The notes under the pieces were generated by a model. That model did no database searches and was not told the DNA's origin. It saw only the letters and a program-made list of their open reading frames with translations. From NCBI GenBank assembly GCA_045656345.1, contig JAZOQZ010000024.1, positions 1 to 16,176 on the forward strand: 16,176 nucleotides of DNA, written 5' to 3'. The position numbers and the translations under genes are program-made. This stretch comes from SIG452 sp045656345. Lineage in GTDB: Bacteria > Bacillota > Clostridia > UMGS1840. Positions within the stretch are counted from its first letter, which is position 1. The number at the start of each line of letters is the position of its first letter. Below, piece by piece: positions 14,873 through 16,176 of the stretch.

Positions 14873-14877
14873 AAAGG
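14873..14877 (+). promoter_or_regulatory. Ribosome binding site deciding the cinA start
   Basis: AAAGG touches the ATG at 14878 with no spacing, so that ATG is unlikely. The in-frame ATG at 14890 has 12 bases and begins the conserved family N-terminus. Confidence 0.55.
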
Positions 14878-14889
14878 ATGGTTTTTCTG

Positions 14890-16149
14890 ATGAAATGTTG
14901 TATCATCGCTGTGGGAAACGAAGTGGTTTCCGGCGATATTGTGAATACCAATGCTCCCACTCTTGCCAAACTGTTAAAACCGTATGGCATCCGCACCGTG
15001 ATGCAGATGGCGGTGGAGGATACCTTAAAAGATATAAAAAAAGCGATTAAGCGTGGTCTTCGTAAAGCAGACCTGGTGATTACCACCGGCGGACTTGGTC
15101 CCACCTATGACGACATCACCAAAAAAGCGGTGGCAGAAGCGCTAGGACGGGAACTTGTGCGGGATAATTTTTCGGTGGAAGTGTTGCACCGTTATTTCTC
15201 CCGTGTGGGAAAAGAAATGCCTCTGTCTAATTTGAGTCAGTGCGATTTCCCCAAAGGTTCTCAGGTGATTCAGAATCCCAACGGCACTGCTCCTGCCTGC
15301 ATTACCAAAACCAAGGAAGGCACCGTTGTGATGCTTCCCGGTCCTCCCATTGAGGTGAAGGCTTTAATGGAAACCGAAGATATGTTGGCATTTTTAGATG
15401 GTTTAAAAGAAGGGGAAATCGTGGAAACCACCTTGCGCTTTATCGGAATCGGAGAGTCCCATTTAGCAGAAATTTTTGCCGAGGAAATGAAAGCGGAAGA
15501 ACATCTTACCTTAGCTCCCTATGCTAAAACCGGAGAAGTGCATTTAAAAATTACAGCAAAAGGGGAAACCGCGGAAGAAGCACAAGCCTTAACAGACAAT
15601 CTGAAACAAACCATTTATGGGAAAGCAGGAGCATATATCTATGCTGAAGGGAACCGTCCCTTAGAAGAAGTGGTGGTGCAAACCCTGATACAAAACGATC
15701 ATACTCTGGTAACGGCAGAGTCCTGCACCGGCGGCATGATCGGTCAGACGGTCACTGCAGTGCCCGGCTCTTCCCAACCTTATCTGGGAGGCGTGGTGAC
15801 TTATTCCAATGAACTGAAGATGGCTCTATGCGGCGTTTCGGAGGATACTCTTTCCGAATACGGTGCCGTTTCCAAAGGAACAGCCTGCGAAATGGCAGAA
15901 GGCATCCGTGAGCGACACAATGCCGATATTGCCGTTTCGGTGACAGGAATTGCAGGACCGGGAGGCGGAACGGAAGAAAAACCCGTTGGTTTGGTGTATA
16001 TCGGCGTTTCCACTCGTGAAAAAACGGATGCAGTGCGCTTCCATTTTGCGGGGAACCGTGATAAAATCCGTCAGTTGACGGTGAAAAACGCCTTGCATCA
16101 GGTGTTAATGGCTTCGCAAAAACTGTCAGTTACCACCCATAAAGAATAA
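14890..16149 (+). CDS. cinA: CinA, competence/damage-inducible protein A (NMN amidohydrolase type)
   Basis: A 419-residue CinA. The N-terminal MoCF-like domain (about 1-170) contains TTGGLGPTYDD and MLPGPPIE. The C-terminal CinA domain (about 255-415) has VTAESCTGG (T275-G282, with S278 at the position of the proposed catalytic serine) and VTGIAGPGGGTEEKPVG. In characterised homologues the C-terminal domain deamidates nicotinamide mononucleotide for NAD recycling and the N-terminal domain has pyrophosphatase activity. The name comes from co-transcription with recA in competent Gram-positive bacteria. The start at 14890 is chosen over 14878 because of ribosome binding site spacing. It has its own promoter and is divergent from putP. 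A probable LexA box follows the stop. Confidence 0.94.
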   Translation: MKCCIIAVGNEVVSGDIVNTNAPTLAKLLKPYGIRTVMQMAVEDTLKDIKKAIKRGLRKADLVITTGGLGPTYDDITKKAVAEALGRELVRDNFSVEVLHRYFSRVGKEMPLSNLSQCDFPKGSQVIQNPNGTAPACITKTKEGTVVMLPGPPIEVKALMETEDMLAFLDGLKEGEIVETTLRFIGIGESHLAEIFAEEMKAEEHLTLAPYAKTGEVHLKITAKGETAEEAQALTDNLKQTIYGKAGAYIYAEGNRPLEEVVVQTLIQNDHTLVTAESCTGGMIGQTVTAVPGSSQPYLGGVVTYSNELKMALCGVSEDTLSEYGAVSKGTACEMAEGIRERHNADIAVSVTGIAGPGGGTEEKPVGLVYIGVSTREKTDAVRFHFAGNRDKIRQLTVKNALHQVLMASQKLSVTTHKE

Positions 16150-16155
16150 AAAATA

Positions 16156-16168
16156 GAACATTTGTTCG
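16156..16168 (+). promoter_or_regulatory. Probable LexA (SOS) box
   Basis: GAAC-ATTT-GTTC followed by G matches the Gram-positive SOS box pattern GAACNNNNGTTYG. It begins 6 bases after the cinA stop. In many Firmicutes recA follows cinA, so this probably belongs to the promoter of a recA (or other SOS) gene beyond the window edge. Confidence 0.6.
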
Positions 16169-16176
16169 ATTTTTTT

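Noticed and set aside
1..16176. Mobile elements, phage genes, toxin-antitoxin or CRISPR-like repeats
   Set aside because: No transposase, integrase, repeat array or small toxin-like gene pair is visible. Gene content is metabolic and base composition looks even by eye.

Overview
The window looks like a chromosomal segment of a low-to-moderate GC Gram-positive anaerobe, most likely an uncultured Clostridia member. The reasons are the T-box riboswitch, AAAGGAG-type ribosome binding sites, strong TTGACT-N17-TATAAT promoters, a Gram-positive-type LexA box, and tightly packed genes. I see no tRNA or rRNA gene, CRISPR array, insertion sequence or phage gene.

Left part (1-5221): a 5'-truncated acyl-CoA synthetase and a metal-dependent amidohydrolase run together on the plus strand and end at a bidirectional terminator. 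A LysR-type regulator on the minus strand converges on that terminator. It is divergent from a sodium:solute symporter that has its own good promoter. Together they look like a small regulon for taking up and CoA-activating a carboxylic acid. The substrate is not readable from sequence.

Centre (5354-13106): a strong extended -10 promoter and a complete T-box leader with specifier TTC (Phe) precede pheA-aroB-aroC-aroE/K-aroQ-aroA, and after a 92-base gap, the DAHP synthase gene. This set covers all seven shikimate steps from PEP plus erythrose-4-phosphate to chorismate, then chorismate mutase and prephenate dehydratase to phenylpyruvate. Shikimate dehydrogenase and shikimate kinase are fused in one protein. 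Several junctions overlap (TGATG between aroB and aroC, ATGA at aroE/K-aroQ and aroQ-aroA), which fits translational coupling. No tyrA or trp gene is present. Behind the DAHP synthase stop (TAGTAG) lies a 42-codon hydrophobic open stretch in the same frame that looks like a gene relic, then a strong bidirectional terminator.

Right part (13134-16176): a PutP-type sodium/proline symporter on the minus strand, with a consensus promoter and a structured leader, is divergent from cinA. The window ends with a GAAC-N4-GTTC palindrome just after cinA. This is a likely LexA operator of the next gene, plausibly recA, which lies outside.

I found no clearly new biological system. The points most worth a second look are the placing of the whole shikimate pathway behind a single phenylalanine T-box, the AroE-AroK fusion, the altered ACT-domain motif in PheA, and the relic behind the DAHP synthase gene.
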